Under the pieces are notes generated by a model that saw nothing but the letters and a program-made list of their open reading frames with translations, did no database searches and was not told the origin of the DNA. A stretch of DNA of 64,000 nt from contig NZ_NJGG01000001.1 in assembly GCF_002224225.1 (NCBI RefSeq), forward strand, positions 711,374 through 775,373, read 5' to 3'. This stretch comes from Polynucleobacter cosmopolitanus. Its GTDB lineage: Bacteria > Pseudomonadota > Gammaproteobacteria > Burkholderiales > Burkholderiaceae. How positions within the stretch are numbered: position 1 is the first letter of the stretch; the number at the start of each line of letters is the position of its first letter. This document shows, piece by piece, positions 1 through 7,949 of this stretch. Made by a program: the position numbers and the translations under genes.

Positions 1-540
1 TATGAAGGCGATATTTTGGGTATAGAGGGGTCCAATGGGGTTGGAAAAACTACTTTACTTTCAGCGATTGCAGGTATTCTCCCGATTTCTTCAGGAATCC
101 GTGAGGTACGCGGTAAATGCCTGCCCTTATTGGGTTTAGGGCACGTTTTTCACGGTGATTTAGATATAGAAAAAAATGTGCAGCTCTGGGATACTAGTTT
201 TAATTCTCAATTTGATCTGAGCTCTAAGTTTGTCGAGGATGTAATTGAAAAGGCTGGCTTAAGTATTGGCAAGACCACCTTGCTGCGCGCTTTATCTTCC
301 GGCATGAAGTCACGTCTTGCATTTGAATTGGCAATGAGAGACAAGGCTGATATTTTGTTATTGGATGAGGTATTTTCTGTTGGAGATGCTCAATTTCGCG
401 AGCAATCTACCTCTAAGATCAAGGAAAAACTCAAGACACTAGGATGTGCAGTCATCGTTTCTCATGATCGTAAGGTGTTGGAAGATAACTGCTCGAAAAT
501 TATTCGAATTAAAGATGCGAGGACAATTGAGATATGTTGA
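1..540 (+). CDS. Polysaccharide ABC exporter ATPase (Wzt/KpsT/TagH type), 5'-truncated
   Basis: Frame 1 is open from the first base, so the true start lies upstream of the window and about 180 C-terminal residues are visible. The Walker A motif GSNGVGKT is at nt 28-51, the Walker B LLLDE near 355-370 and the H-loop VSHD at 457-468. The ABC signature is the variant SSGMKSRL, typical of O-antigen and teichoic-acid exporters rather than LSGGQ. The protein ends soon after the H-loop, so it lacks the C-terminal carbohydrate-binding domain of many Wzt proteins and is built more like KpsT or TagH. It should energise export of a lipid-linked glycan through the permease encoded directly downstream. 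Family assignment is firm; the exported polymer is unknown. Confidence 0.88.
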   Translation, partial: YEGDILGIEGSNGVGKTTLLSAIAGILPISSGIREVRGKCLPLLGLGHVFHGDLDIEKNVQLWDTSFNSQFDLSSKFVEDVIEKAGLSIGKTTLLRALSSGMKSRLAFELAMRDKADILLLDEVFSVGDAQFREQSTSKIKEKLKTLGCAVIVSHDRKVLEDNCSKIIRIKDARTIEIC

Positions 541-552
541 TTGATTTCATGA

Positions 553-1323
553 ATGAAAATATATATATATTTTTTAAATATGGCACAAGAATTTAATTCC
601 AAGCAAATTAAGAGTTTTACGCTTTTACTTTTGTCGCTTCAGAAGAAAAACACCATACTCGGTTTTGCAATTAGCTTAGTGCCGATGTTGGTGACAGCTT
701 TTTCAATTGAGCTTTTTATTGGCAAGATTATTGGTGGTGAAGTCCATGCTGATGGCATGAAGGGCATAAATGCGATCTTTTTTATTTTCTTTAGTAATGC
801 TATTTTGCAATCAACCGAAGCCTTAAAAAATTACGGTACGATTATTAAGAGCTCGTATTTACACCCAGCAACGGTAATGATTAGTGAGAGCTTGCTGCAA
901 TACGCATCCTTTATTGTTTCTTTTTTGGTTTTAGCGCTCGCTTTTAATATTTCTTTTGAAAAGAGCGCGCTGCTCATTCTTTTATCCTTATTATTAGCTT
1001 TGTATACCTTAGCTGTAACCAACTGTCTTTTGGTGGTTTCTTCGATCCTAGAAGATTTTGGCCGAATTCTGGGCATCATTTTCCAAATGCTTTTTTGGAT
1101 CTCGCCCATCCTGTATTCGGTCCACATGATCAAGTCAGACCTAGTTTATATCTTTATGGCCAATCCCTTTTATATTTTCTTTGAGCTCATTTCTCTGATT
1201 TTTTCACCCCAATCCTTTGACCACCATCTCTTTTGGTGGGGCTTGGGTTCATCCCTAACTTTTTTGGCTGCACTTTATTTATTATTAATGAATTTGCGAA
1301 AAAAGATTCTGGTTTTTCTGTAG
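553..1323 (+). CDS. ABC-2 type polysaccharide export permease (Wzm-like)
   Basis: This 256-residue, strongly hydrophobic protein has about six predicted membrane segments, beginning near residues 35-60 and ending near 225-250. The late motif FWISPILYSVHMI resembles the FY(L)SPI region of ABC-2 polysaccharide permeases. It starts 13 bases after the ATPase stop and forms the expected ATPase-permease pair for exporting undecaprenyl-linked glycan across the inner membrane. The N-terminus is uncertain: an ATG at 580 would give a product starting MAQEFNSK. A short overlapping reading from ATG 534 closes at about 596 and is probably not used. Length fits the Wzm/TagG family. Confidence 0.85.
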   Translation: MKIYIYFLNMAQEFNSKQIKSFTLLLLSLQKKNTILGFAISLVPMLVTAFSIELFIGKIIGGEVHADGMKGINAIFFIFFSNAILQSTEALKNYGTIIKSSYLHPATVMISESLLQYASFIVSFLVLALAFNISFEKSALLILLSLLLALYTLAVTNCLLVVSSILEDFGRILGIIFQMLFWISPILYSVHMIKSDLVYIFMANPFYIFFELISLIFSPQSFDHHLFWWGLGSSLTFLAALYLLLMNLRKKILVFL

Positions 1324-1347
1324 GCTTTACGAAGTTTAGAATTATTT

Positions 1348-2436
1348 ATGTCTATAAGTCTTTTCCGCCCTTCTGTGCCTCCACTGTCTGCCTATTTGCC
1401 ATATCTGGAGATGGTAGAGTCCAATCAGATGTATTCCAATTTTGGACCCCTCCATGATCTTTTTTCGAAAAGGCTGTCTGACTATTTTCTTCTTCAGCCA
1501 AGTCAAATAGAGTTATTCTCAAATGGCACTATGGCCCTGGTTGCTGCATTGCATAGCTTAAAAATTGCTCAGCGCCCTTATTGTCTTTTACCATCTTGGA
1601 CTTTTTCTGCCTCTGCTCAGGCAGTAGTTGCTGCGGGATTGATACCAATCTTTGTTGATGTTGATGAAACTACAATGCAATTAAACGCAGAAATCTTACA
1701 TTCGGTTTCTGAAGAAATACTTAAAAAAACATCTGTAGTATTAATTGTTTCTCCATTTGGTGCGCCACTCAATTTAAGTGGCTTTAAAGAACTCTCAGAA
1801 CATTTTGGCATGAAGGTTCTTTGTGATTGTGCTGCGGGATTTGATGCGGTTCAGCAGATTCAGTTTCCAACGGTGATATCAATGCATGCAACTAAAAGTT
1901 TTGGCATTGGTGAGGGGGGAGCACTTCTTGGTTTGGATGAAGAGTTAATTGCTAATGCTAGGGCTTATAGTAATTTTGGCTTTATGGGTGGTCGAGAGTC
2001 TAGGACGTTAGGTGTTAATGGGAAATTGTCTGAGTTTCATGCCGCAATAGGACTTGCCGCGCTAGATTTGTGGGCGGAGACTAGAAGCGGATATTTTGTG
2101 CAGGCCACGCAGTACTTAAATAATAAAACAGATAGCGATACCTTCCAATTCCAAAATGGGTGGGGTTCAAATTGGATTTCATCTAGCTGCGTTATTAGAT
2201 TTTCTGATGAAAATTTAAAAAGACATAAGAAGAGTCAACTTTTGACCCAAAATATTTCCACAAGAGATTGGTGGGAGAGTGGCTGTCATTTGCAGCCCGC
2301 TTTTAAGAGTTACAAATCTATGGGCTCTTTAAGCAACACTCTTAAACTTGCTTCGGTAACTTTAGGTATCCCTTTTTATCGGGGTATAGATTTTTGTTCG
2401 GTTGATAAGATTTTTCAAATACTCAATGATGTCTAG
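1348..2436 (+). CDS. DegT/DnrJ/EryC1-family PLP-dependent sugar aminotransferase
   Basis: The protein has 362 residues with the fold-type I features of nucleotide-sugar aminotransferases. These are an N-terminal SNFGP segment, an SNGTMAL phosphate-binding turn near residue 55, and the Schiff-base lysine in HATKSFGIGEGG near residue 183. Enzymes of this family convert a keto sugar nucleotide to an amino sugar using glutamate. Here the plausible substrate is the dTDP-4-keto-6-deoxyglucose made by RmlB (11043), or an isomer of it, giving a VioA- or FdtB-like product; this is inferred from context. The 3' end overlaps the next gene by 11 bases. An amino sugar would supply the acceptor for the acyl cassette downstream. 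Confidence 0.85.
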   Translation: MSISLFRPSVPPLSAYLPYLEMVESNQMYSNFGPLHDLFSKRLSDYFLLQPSQIELFSNGTMALVAALHSLKIAQRPYCLLPSWTFSASAQAVVAAGLIPIFVDVDETTMQLNAEILHSVSEEILKKTSVVLIVSPFGAPLNLSGFKELSEHFGMKVLCDCAAGFDAVQQIQFPTVISMHATKSFGIGEGGALLGLDEELIANARAYSNFGFMGGRESRTLGVNGKLSEFHAAIGLAALDLWAETRSGYFVQATQYLNNKTDSDTFQFQNGWGSNWISSSCVIRFSDENLKRHKKSQLLTQNISTRDWWESGCHLQPAFKSYKSMGSLSNTLKLASVTLGIPFYRGIDFCSVDKIFQILNDV

Positions 2437-3292
2437 CCAATTATTGGTAAGTATCCTTATTCCTACATTTCAGCAGGAAGAATTTATACAGGCATGTGTA
2501 GATAGTGTCTCCAATCAAAAATTTGACTTTGATATCGAAATTTTGGTGGGTGATGATTGTTCAATGGATCGAACTTCTGAAATAGTACAGAAGTTAGCTC
2601 AGATTGATCCTCGTATTCATTTATATAAATGGGCCTCTAATGAGGGCGGGCTTAAAAATATAAATAAATTATTGACTCGCGCATCTGGTAAATATATTGC
2701 CATATTGGAGGGGGATGATTATTGGCTGAATCTGGAGCACTTGGCAAAAAGTGTGCAGTATTTAGAGAGTCATCCTGACTGCATTTTTACGGCAGCAAAT
2801 TATTTACATTTAAGTGAAGCCGGGTTAAATCGTTTGCAAAAATTAAACACAAAGTCTAATAAAGTACTTCGTTACTGGCATTTGGCATTGGGTAACTTTA
2901 TTCAAATGGGAACTATTGTTTATCATCGAATTTACTACCCAAAAATTCCAGAGCCCTATTTTGGACTCTCGCTTGGTGACTACCCACTGATCCTCTCTCT
3001 TTTGTCTAAGGGTGCCGGTGTTTATTTGCCGCATGATGCTATGGCTTATAGAATTCACTCTGCTGGCGTTTGGTCTGGTCAGCCCTCGAAGATTCAGGCG
3101 GAAAAAACAATAGAGGTGCTCTCCCAGCTGATCAAGCAGGAGGTTGATCCTCTAAACAAAGTACTTTTGAGTAGTTATAAGTCCAAACTTGAGTTGCAAA
3201 TTGACTTGCGGATGAATTGGAAAAGACTGTTTGGTCTTGGGATTTATACAGCTTTATTCTGCTGCCGTAAGATTATTATAAGATTTCCATAA
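2426..3292 (+). CDS. Glycosyltransferase family 2
   Basis: This is a GT-A fold transferase of about 288 residues. Its N-terminal SILIPTFQQEEFI, VGDDCSMDRT and EGDDYW motifs are those of GT2 enzymes, with the last serving as the metal and nucleotide-sugar binding DxD region. I chose the tandem ATG at 2426/2429, which overlaps the aminotransferase stop, because the frame extends upstream only to a TTG at 2402 inside that gene. It ends with a hydrophobic, arginine-bracketed tail near residues 270-285 that may touch the membrane. Donor and acceptor sugars cannot be told from the sequence. It probably adds one residue of the surface glycan on the cytoplasmic face. Confidence 0.82.
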   Translation: MMSSQLLVSILIPTFQQEEFIQACVDSVSNQKFDFDIEILVGDDCSMDRTSEIVQKLAQIDPRIHLYKWASNEGGLKNINKLLTRASGKYIAILEGDDYWLNLEHLAKSVQYLESHPDCIFTAANYLHLSEAGLNRLQKLNTKSNKVLRYWHLALGNFIQMGTIVYHRIYYPKIPEPYFGLSLGDYPLILSLLSKGAGVYLPHDAMAYRIHSAGVWSGQPSKIQAEKTIEVLSQLIKQEVDPLNKVLLSSYKSKLELQIDLRMNWKRLFGLGIYTALFCCRKIIIRFP

Positions 3293-3354
3293 GACTTGGG
3301 TGTGAAAATAGGCCCTCACTTATTAGGTCTAGCTAGATTGATCTTACTTGTATC

Positions 3355-3382
3355 TTGTTTGTAAGTTTATAGTTGTTATAAT
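3355..3382 (+). promoter_or_regulatory. Putative promoter for the acyl cassette
   Basis: A perfect TATAAT at 3377-3382 lies 50 bases upstream of the acyl carrier protein start, in the only sizeable gap (3293-3431) between the preceding glycosyltransferase gene and the cassette. A weak -35 candidate, TTGTTT, is at 3355-3360 with a 16-base spacer. It would let the 3432-10041 genes be transcribed as one unit. Confidence 0.4.
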
Positions 3383-3431
3383 CAAAACAGATAAATTTTT
3401 AGGTTTTTTGTATTTTTAGGGAGAAACGGCA

Positions 3432-3659
3432 TTGGATTTCGAAGAATTTAAACAAGAGTTTTTAATAGCATGTGACTTTATTGAAGAGCCTGTTTTGGCC
3501 GAAGATACCGAATTGGATAAAATCCCAGATTTTGATTCACTAGCAATGTTGGGTGTGATTGTTATGCTGGAGACGCAGTTTGGCATTACGGCATCTGGTG
3601 ATGATGTAATGCGTTTGAGCACTATGGGTGGATTGCATAAATTTGCAACCAAGCAATAA
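3432..3659 (+). CDS. Acyl carrier protein
   Basis: The product is an acidic 75-residue protein with the DSL motif (DFDSLAML); Ser36 is the expected phosphopantetheine attachment site. The frame starts with TTG, preceded nine bases upstream by a good Shine-Dalgarno AGGGAG (3417-3422). No ATG is available before the conserved core. It is diverged from the housekeeping AcpP type and sits at the head of the cassette, overlapping the KAS III gene by the TAATG arrangement. It should carry the growing or finished acyl group for the condensing enzyme, reductases and acyltransferase that follow. Family is certain, the acyl cargo is not. Confidence 0.9.
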   Translation: MDFEEFKQEFLIACDFIEEPVLAEDTELDKIPDFDSLAMLGVIVMLETQFGITASGDDVMRLSTMGGLHKFATKQ

Positions 3660-4714
3660 TGACTATATCCATAATCGAAAATGTAGCAGTCAGAGGCATC
3701 GTCACGGTTGTGCCAGAGGCGTATATTGATAATTTAGATGTGCCCGAGGATCAATTAAGACAACGTCAACGTTTAATTAAGCACATTGGAATTCGCTACA
3801 GACATATATGTCGTAATGGAATGATTTTTTCTGATCTAGCTCAAAAAAGTGTTGAGTATTTGTTGGATGGCCTTGGTTGGGAAGGTGACTCGATTGATGC
3901 TTTAATTTTAGTAACCCAGTCGCCAGAGTACACAATACCCGCAACATCCTGTATTTTGCAGGATAGACTTGGATTGCCAACTTCAGTCTCGGCATTTGAT
4001 ATTAACTTAGGTTGCTCTGGGTATACCTATGGGCTCTTTACTTGCGCATCAATGATTGGCAAAAAACGCTTTAAGCGAGTCATTGCCATTATTGGAGATC
4101 AATCCGGCTCTGATGGCTCTGCAGATAATGGTTGGGAAGTTTTGTTTGGCGATTCTTGCTCGGCTACAGCATTAGAGTTTGAAGAAGGTGCCTCAGATAT
4201 GTACTTTGAGGGCAATACTGATGGTTCCGGCTATGACAAGATTATTATTCCCCATGGTGGTCGTCGTCATCCTTTTGGAGCTGACAGCTTACAGCCCATA
4301 ACAGGAGAGGATGGTATTACACGCTCCCCCATGGATGTCAAATTGGACGGCCCAGCCATTATGAACTTTTCTGTTAACAAGGCCCCCGAATCAATCAACC
4401 GCGTACTGGCTTCATTAGGAAAAAATGTGGCAGATATTGATTATTTTGTTATGCATCAAGCAAATAAAATGATCAATGACACTATTAAATTTAAGGTGGG
4501 TGGTGTACCAGAACAATGGCCACTTTCGCTTGAAAATTATGGCAATACTAGCTCCACATCTATCCCCATGACAATCACTGGAAATCTTTCAAAAGAAACC
4601 TCTGAAGGTAAGGTAAAGTGGCTAACATGTGGTTTTGGAATCGGACTCAGTTGGGGAACTCTCTACTTCGAAACTGATAAGATTTTCTGTCCTCCTCCTA
4701 TTGAGATTAAATAA
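3659..4714 (+). CDS. 3-oxoacyl-ACP synthase III (FabH/KAS III family)
   Basis: This is a 351-residue thiolase-fold condensing enzyme. The KAS III triad is visible: Cys119 in NLGCSGYTYG, His266 in VMHQANKM and Asn296 in ENYGNTSS. Such enzymes join an acyl-CoA starter to malonyl-ACP; with acetyl-CoA they yield acetoacetyl-ACP, the precursor of 3-hydroxybutyryl groups found on some O-antigen and flagellin sugars. The start codon overlaps the ACP stop (TAATG), which implies translational coupling. It is longer than E. coli FabH (about 317 residues), with an extended loop around residues 145-230. Starter specificity cannot be predicted. Confidence 0.92.
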   Translation: MTISIIENVAVRGIVTVVPEAYIDNLDVPEDQLRQRQRLIKHIGIRYRHICRNGMIFSDLAQKSVEYLLDGLGWEGDSIDALILVTQSPEYTIPATSCILQDRLGLPTSVSAFDINLGCSGYTYGLFTCASMIGKKRFKRVIAIIGDQSGSDGSADNGWEVLFGDSCSATALEFEEGASDMYFEGNTDGSGYDKIIIPHGGRRHPFGADSLQPITGEDGITRSPMDVKLDGPAIMNFSVNKAPESINRVLASLGKNVADIDYFVMHQANKMINDTIKFKVGGVPEQWPLSLENYGNTSSTSIPMTITGNLSKETSEGKVKWLTCGFGIGLSWGTLYFETDKIFCPPPIEIK

Positions 4715-4717
4715 AAA

Positions 4718-5455
4718 ATGAAAGAGCTGTTTGATTTCAATGCCAAGAAGTATTTGGTAACTGGAAGCTCCCGCGGTATTGGGGAGGCTGTTGTTAAAGC
4801 CTTACTAAGCCATGGTGCTGAAGTTTGGGGTGTTGCTAGGACGAGTTTTGATGAATCCCTTTGCTTGAATGCAAACTTCCATCCAATTATTGCTGACTTA
4901 TCTTCGTCAGAGTCTAGGGGGCTGATCCTAGAAAATTCACCAGATTCTTTTGACGGCATCTTTTTAAATGCGGGAGCATCTGGAAAAATTAAGCCATTTA
5001 ACTTAGTTAACGAAGATGAAATGAAGCAATTATTTGAGCTTAATTTTTTCTCCCCATTTTTTCTTTTCCAAGATCTTTATAAGCAAAGAAAAGTAAAGGC
5101 TGGAGCTTCAGTTGTAGTGAATACCGCCAGTGGTGTATTTTATGACACTGCTGCATCTAGTTCATATTGTGGTTCAAAGGGGGCAATGCAAGCTGCTTTT
5201 AGAAGTGTAGGTGCCGATGTGGCTCGTAGAAATATCCGAGTAAATTTTATAGCCTTTGGGTATGTTGAAACTGAGCTACTAAAAACTAACAACGTGCCCG
5301 ATACCATCAAGGCTCTTGCCCCTCTGGGTGTCCCCTATCCAGAAGATGTTTCTGGGGGTGTCCTTTACTTATTAAGTGCTGCATCTAAGTGGATGTCAGG
5401 AACTACACTGCTTTCTGATTCAGGACTCAATTTAAAGAAGACGGCTTTACTATGA
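4718..5455 (+). CDS. Short-chain dehydrogenase/reductase (FabG-like), first of two
   Basis: A 245-residue Rossmann enzyme of the classical SDR family. The cofactor motif TGSSRGIG is near residue 16, NAGAS near 87, and the catalytic Ser-Tyr-Lys set is in TASGVF and SSYCGSKGA (near 139-157). TGSSRGIG suggests NADPH preference. It begins three bases after the KAS III stop, so it probably reduces the 3-keto group of the ACP-bound product, like FabG. Action on a sugar nucleotide is possible but less likely given its neighbours. It overlaps the next SDR gene by the ATGA arrangement. Confidence 0.88.
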   Translation: MKELFDFNAKKYLVTGSSRGIGEAVVKALLSHGAEVWGVARTSFDESLCLNANFHPIIADLSSSESRGLILENSPDSFDGIFLNAGASGKIKPFNLVNEDEMKQLFELNFFSPFFLFQDLYKQRKVKAGASVVVNTASGVFYDTAASSSYCGSKGAMQAAFRSVGADVARRNIRVNFIAFGYVETELLKTNNVPDTIKALAPLGVPYPEDVSGGVLYLLSAASKWMSGTTLLSDSGLNLKKTALL

Positions 5456-6180
5456 AGAGCTTTATTGATTTGAGCGGCAAATATTTTTTAGTTGTTGGCG
5501 CCTCTTCTGGAATTGGCAAGGGGATTGTGCAGGGTTTGGCTGAGTTGGGTGCAAATGTTCACGCTTTATCGCGAAGGGGTTCTGCTGATGAACTTTCTAA
5601 TCTACCTTCAGTAATGCAGGTGAGCTTGGATGCAACAGACCCCACTGCTATAGGAAATTTTATCAAAGGTGTCGAGATACCCTATTCGGGCTTTATCTAT
5701 TCTGCAGGCATGCGTGGGAAAAGCCCAATCAATACCATAACTAACAAGCAAGTTAATGAAGTCTTTGATACAAATTTAATGGGTTTTTTGAATTTCATTA
5801 AAGAGATGATTAGAAATAAAAAAATCGACACAGGATCTTCAATAGTGGCTATATCCTCGGTTTCGGCGCATATTGGGATCGAGGGGTTGGTCCCGTATTC
5901 AGCCTCCAAAGCAGCAATATCATCAAGCGTCAGGGTTTTAGGAAGAGAACTATCTAAGCGTCAAATTAGGATTAATGCAATTTCTCCTGCGATGGTTAGA
6001 ACACCTATTTTTTTGGATTCCGAACAAGAGTGGCTGAACGAAGTTGAAAAAGGTTATCCACTTGGCTTAGGTGAGGTGGATGATGTGGCGGCAGCCTGCG
6101 CCTTCTTTATGTCGGATCAGTCAAAGTATATTACCGGCACTGATCTTTTAATGACGGGTGGATGCCCCTGGCATAGTTGA
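5452..6180 (+). CDS. Short-chain dehydrogenase/reductase, second of two
   Basis: A 242-residue classical SDR with VGASSGIGKG near residue 15, SAGMRG near 81, SSVSA near 140 and the catalytic VPYSASKAA near 153-161. It starts inside the stop of the previous SDR (ATGA). The two proteins are clearly different in sequence, so this is not a recent duplication. Two reductases beside one KAS suggest either two oxidation-state changes in the acyl group or one reaction on the sugar. The product could be an acyl 3-hydroxyl, or a hydroxyl formed by the Rieske oxygenases and reoxidised to a ketone. Confidence 0.87.
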   Translation: MKSFIDLSGKYFLVVGASSGIGKGIVQGLAELGANVHALSRRGSADELSNLPSVMQVSLDATDPTAIGNFIKGVEIPYSGFIYSAGMRGKSPINTITNKQVNEVFDTNLMGFLNFIKEMIRNKKIDTGSSIVAISSVSAHIGIEGLVPYSASKAAISSSVRVLGRELSKRQIRINAISPAMVRTPIFLDSEQEWLNEVEKGYPLGLGEVDDVAAACAFFMSDQSKYITGTDLLMTGGCPWHS

Positions 6181-6181
6181 C

Positions 6182-6808
6182 ATGGATTACTTATATATTG
6201 TTGGAGCAGGCGGCCTTGGTGTGGAAGTGTTGGATCTCCTAAAAAAAGATTCAGCCTATCAAAAAGAGTGGTCAATTGCTGGTTTTATAGATTCAAGAGT
6301 TGAAAAAAAAGGCATGTTAATTGGGGGGGTCCCAGTAATTGGGGGGGTAGAGGATGCTCCTATCCATGGCAAAGCAATTTATTGTAGTGCTATTGGCGAT
6401 ATGGTTCTTAAGAAGCAGTTGGTTTCTGCTCTTATTGCCAGGGGATGTAGATTTATTCCAATAGTAACTAAATGTAACATTGGTGAAGGGTCTATTTTTG
6501 GGTCGACCGTTATTCAGCTTAACGCATCTATTTCTGCTTTTGTAAAAATTGGTGACCATGTATATCTAGATACAAATTGTGCTATTGGTCACCATGTTAC
6601 AGTAGGTGATTATTCGCACATAGGGCGTGGAGTATTTGTTGGTGGTAGAGCAATTATTGGCTCCGAAGTTATTATTCATGCTGGCGCACTTATAGCTAGC
6701 GATATAAAAATTGGAAATAACGTCACCATAGGGCTTGGCTCTGTGGTTCTTAGAAATGTTCCGGATGGTGCAACAGTTTTAGGAAATCCTGCCCGCATAA
6801 TTAAATGA
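6182..6808 (+). CDS. NeuD/PglD-family sugar O/N-acyltransferase
   Basis: About 208 residues from the ATG at 6182, two bases after the upstream stop; an in-frame GTG at 6158 is less likely. The N-terminal part (VGAGGLGVEVLDLL) is the PglD/NeuD nucleotide-binding subdomain. The C-terminal half is a left-handed beta helix of hexapeptide repeats (IGDHVYLDTNCAIGHHVTVG) ending in the usual NVPDGATVLGNPARII. Family members transfer acetyl or other acyl groups to amino or hydroxyl groups of nucleotide sugars; the His in GHH is the expected base. Here the donor is plausibly the acyl-ACP made by the cassette and the acceptor the DegT product. That pairing is inference. Confidence 0.85.
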   Translation: MDYLYIVGAGGLGVEVLDLLKKDSAYQKEWSIAGFIDSRVEKKGMLIGGVPVIGGVEDAPIHGKAIYCSAIGDMVLKKQLVSALIARGCRFIPIVTKCNIGEGSIFGSTVIQLNASISAFVKIGDHVYLDTNCAIGHHVTVGDYSHIGRGVFVGGRAIIGSEVIIHAGALIASDIKIGNNVTIGLGSVVLRNVPDGATVLGNPARIIK

Positions 6809-6827
6809 TAGCTAATAGGCAACCAAA

Positions 6828-7949
6828 ATGAAGTCAGCAATATTCAGGCCGGAATGGTATACGGAAGCATCATATTTTTATAAGGAAAAAGAAAATCTTT
6901 TTAACAGGGTTTGGAATCTCAGTGGTTTTACTAATTCAGTTAAAAGCCCGGGTGACTTCTTTACTCTACAAATTTTTAATCAGGAAATAGTTGTCCATAA
7001 TATCGCTGGAAAACTAAGGGCTTACTTAAACGTATGTCCTCACCGAGGAGGTCCTCTAGTTGTTGAGAAATTTGGAAATGGTGCGCCTGTATGTAAGTAC
7101 CACGGTTGGTCGTTTCGCGATGGTGGCGATTTAACGGGGGTATCAAATATTGAATGGTTTAATAATGGCGGCGAAAAAGATTCATGTGGAAAATCTTTAA
7201 AGACTTACCCTTTAACAACAATTGGACCATTCATATTTATATTCATTGGTTGCAACCCAATACCTATTGATTTGCAATTTTCTAAGGAGGTTATTGAAAC
7301 TTTAAGTAGTTACGAGGAGTTAAGTGCATCAATAACTTCAGAATTTGAAGCAAATTTCAACTGGAAATTGAATATGGAAAATGTGAAGGATTTTCTTCAC
7401 CCTTACTATGTTCACGAGCAAAGTTTTAAGCCTCTATTGGGTTTTGAGCAGGCGGCAACCATCTTAATGAAGAAGTCCGATAAAGTGCCGGGAGAATTTT
7501 ATAAAAAAACCACTTTGAAAGAGTTGTCATTTATCCAAAGAGGTGAATTCTCAGTATCGGCATCTCAAAGATGGTGGACTAAATTTATAAAAATTACTCA
7601 ACCTGATAACTGTTTCCAAAATATATTTTTATTTCCAAATGTAAATATGTACTCCGTAAGCGGTACTCATTATGTGGTTCAGCAGTATCTACCTATGTCT
7701 CCAAATAAGTTCCTGTATCGACTAAATGTCTCTTTTCCAGAAATCTTGGAAAAATTTGAATCAAAAGATTTGCTTTGTAATCTTTTGGAGATTGAGCGCA
7801 ATGTAATTAGAGAGGATGAGATAGTTCTTGATAGGTTGCAAAAAAGTATGGAGGCGAAAATGTCTGAAGAGCATTTCGCTCACGGCGATTACGAGAATTA
7901 CATCATGGAGCAGCAAATTTATATGCGAGATGAGGTTTATTTTGAATAA
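6828..7949 (+). CDS. Rieske [2Fe-2S] non-haem iron oxygenase, first of two
   Basis: A 373-residue protein with the architecture of ring-hydroxylating oxygenase alpha subunits. The Rieske cluster ligands are Cys70-x-His72 (CPHRGG) and Cys89-x2-His92 (CKYHGW). The mononuclear iron site is ENVKDFLHPYYVH, with Asp188, His191 and His196. Such enzymes use O2 and electrons from a reductase to hydroxylate or desaturate a substrate. No ferredoxin, reductase or beta subunit is encoded nearby. Being in a glycan locus next to ACP and KAS genes, it may hydroxylate the acyl group or the acylated sugar; CMP-Neu5Ac hydroxylase is a known Rieske enzyme that hydroxylates an N-acyl group on a nucleotide sugar. 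Substrate is unknown. Confidence 0.88.
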   Translation: MKSAIFRPEWYTEASYFYKEKENLFNRVWNLSGFTNSVKSPGDFFTLQIFNQEIVVHNIAGKLRAYLNVCPHRGGPLVVEKFGNGAPVCKYHGWSFRDGGDLTGVSNIEWFNNGGEKDSCGKSLKTYPLTTIGPFIFIFIGCNPIPIDLQFSKEVIETLSSYEELSASITSEFEANFNWKLNMENVKDFLHPYYVHEQSFKPLLGFEQAATILMKKSDKVPGEFYKKTTLKELSFIQRGEFSVSASQRWWTKFIKITQPDNCFQNIFLFPNVNMYSVSGTHYVVQQYLPMSPNKFLYRLNVSFPEILEKFESKDLLCNLLEIERNVIREDEIVLDRLQKSMEAKMSEEHFAHGDYENYIMEQQIYMRDEVYFE

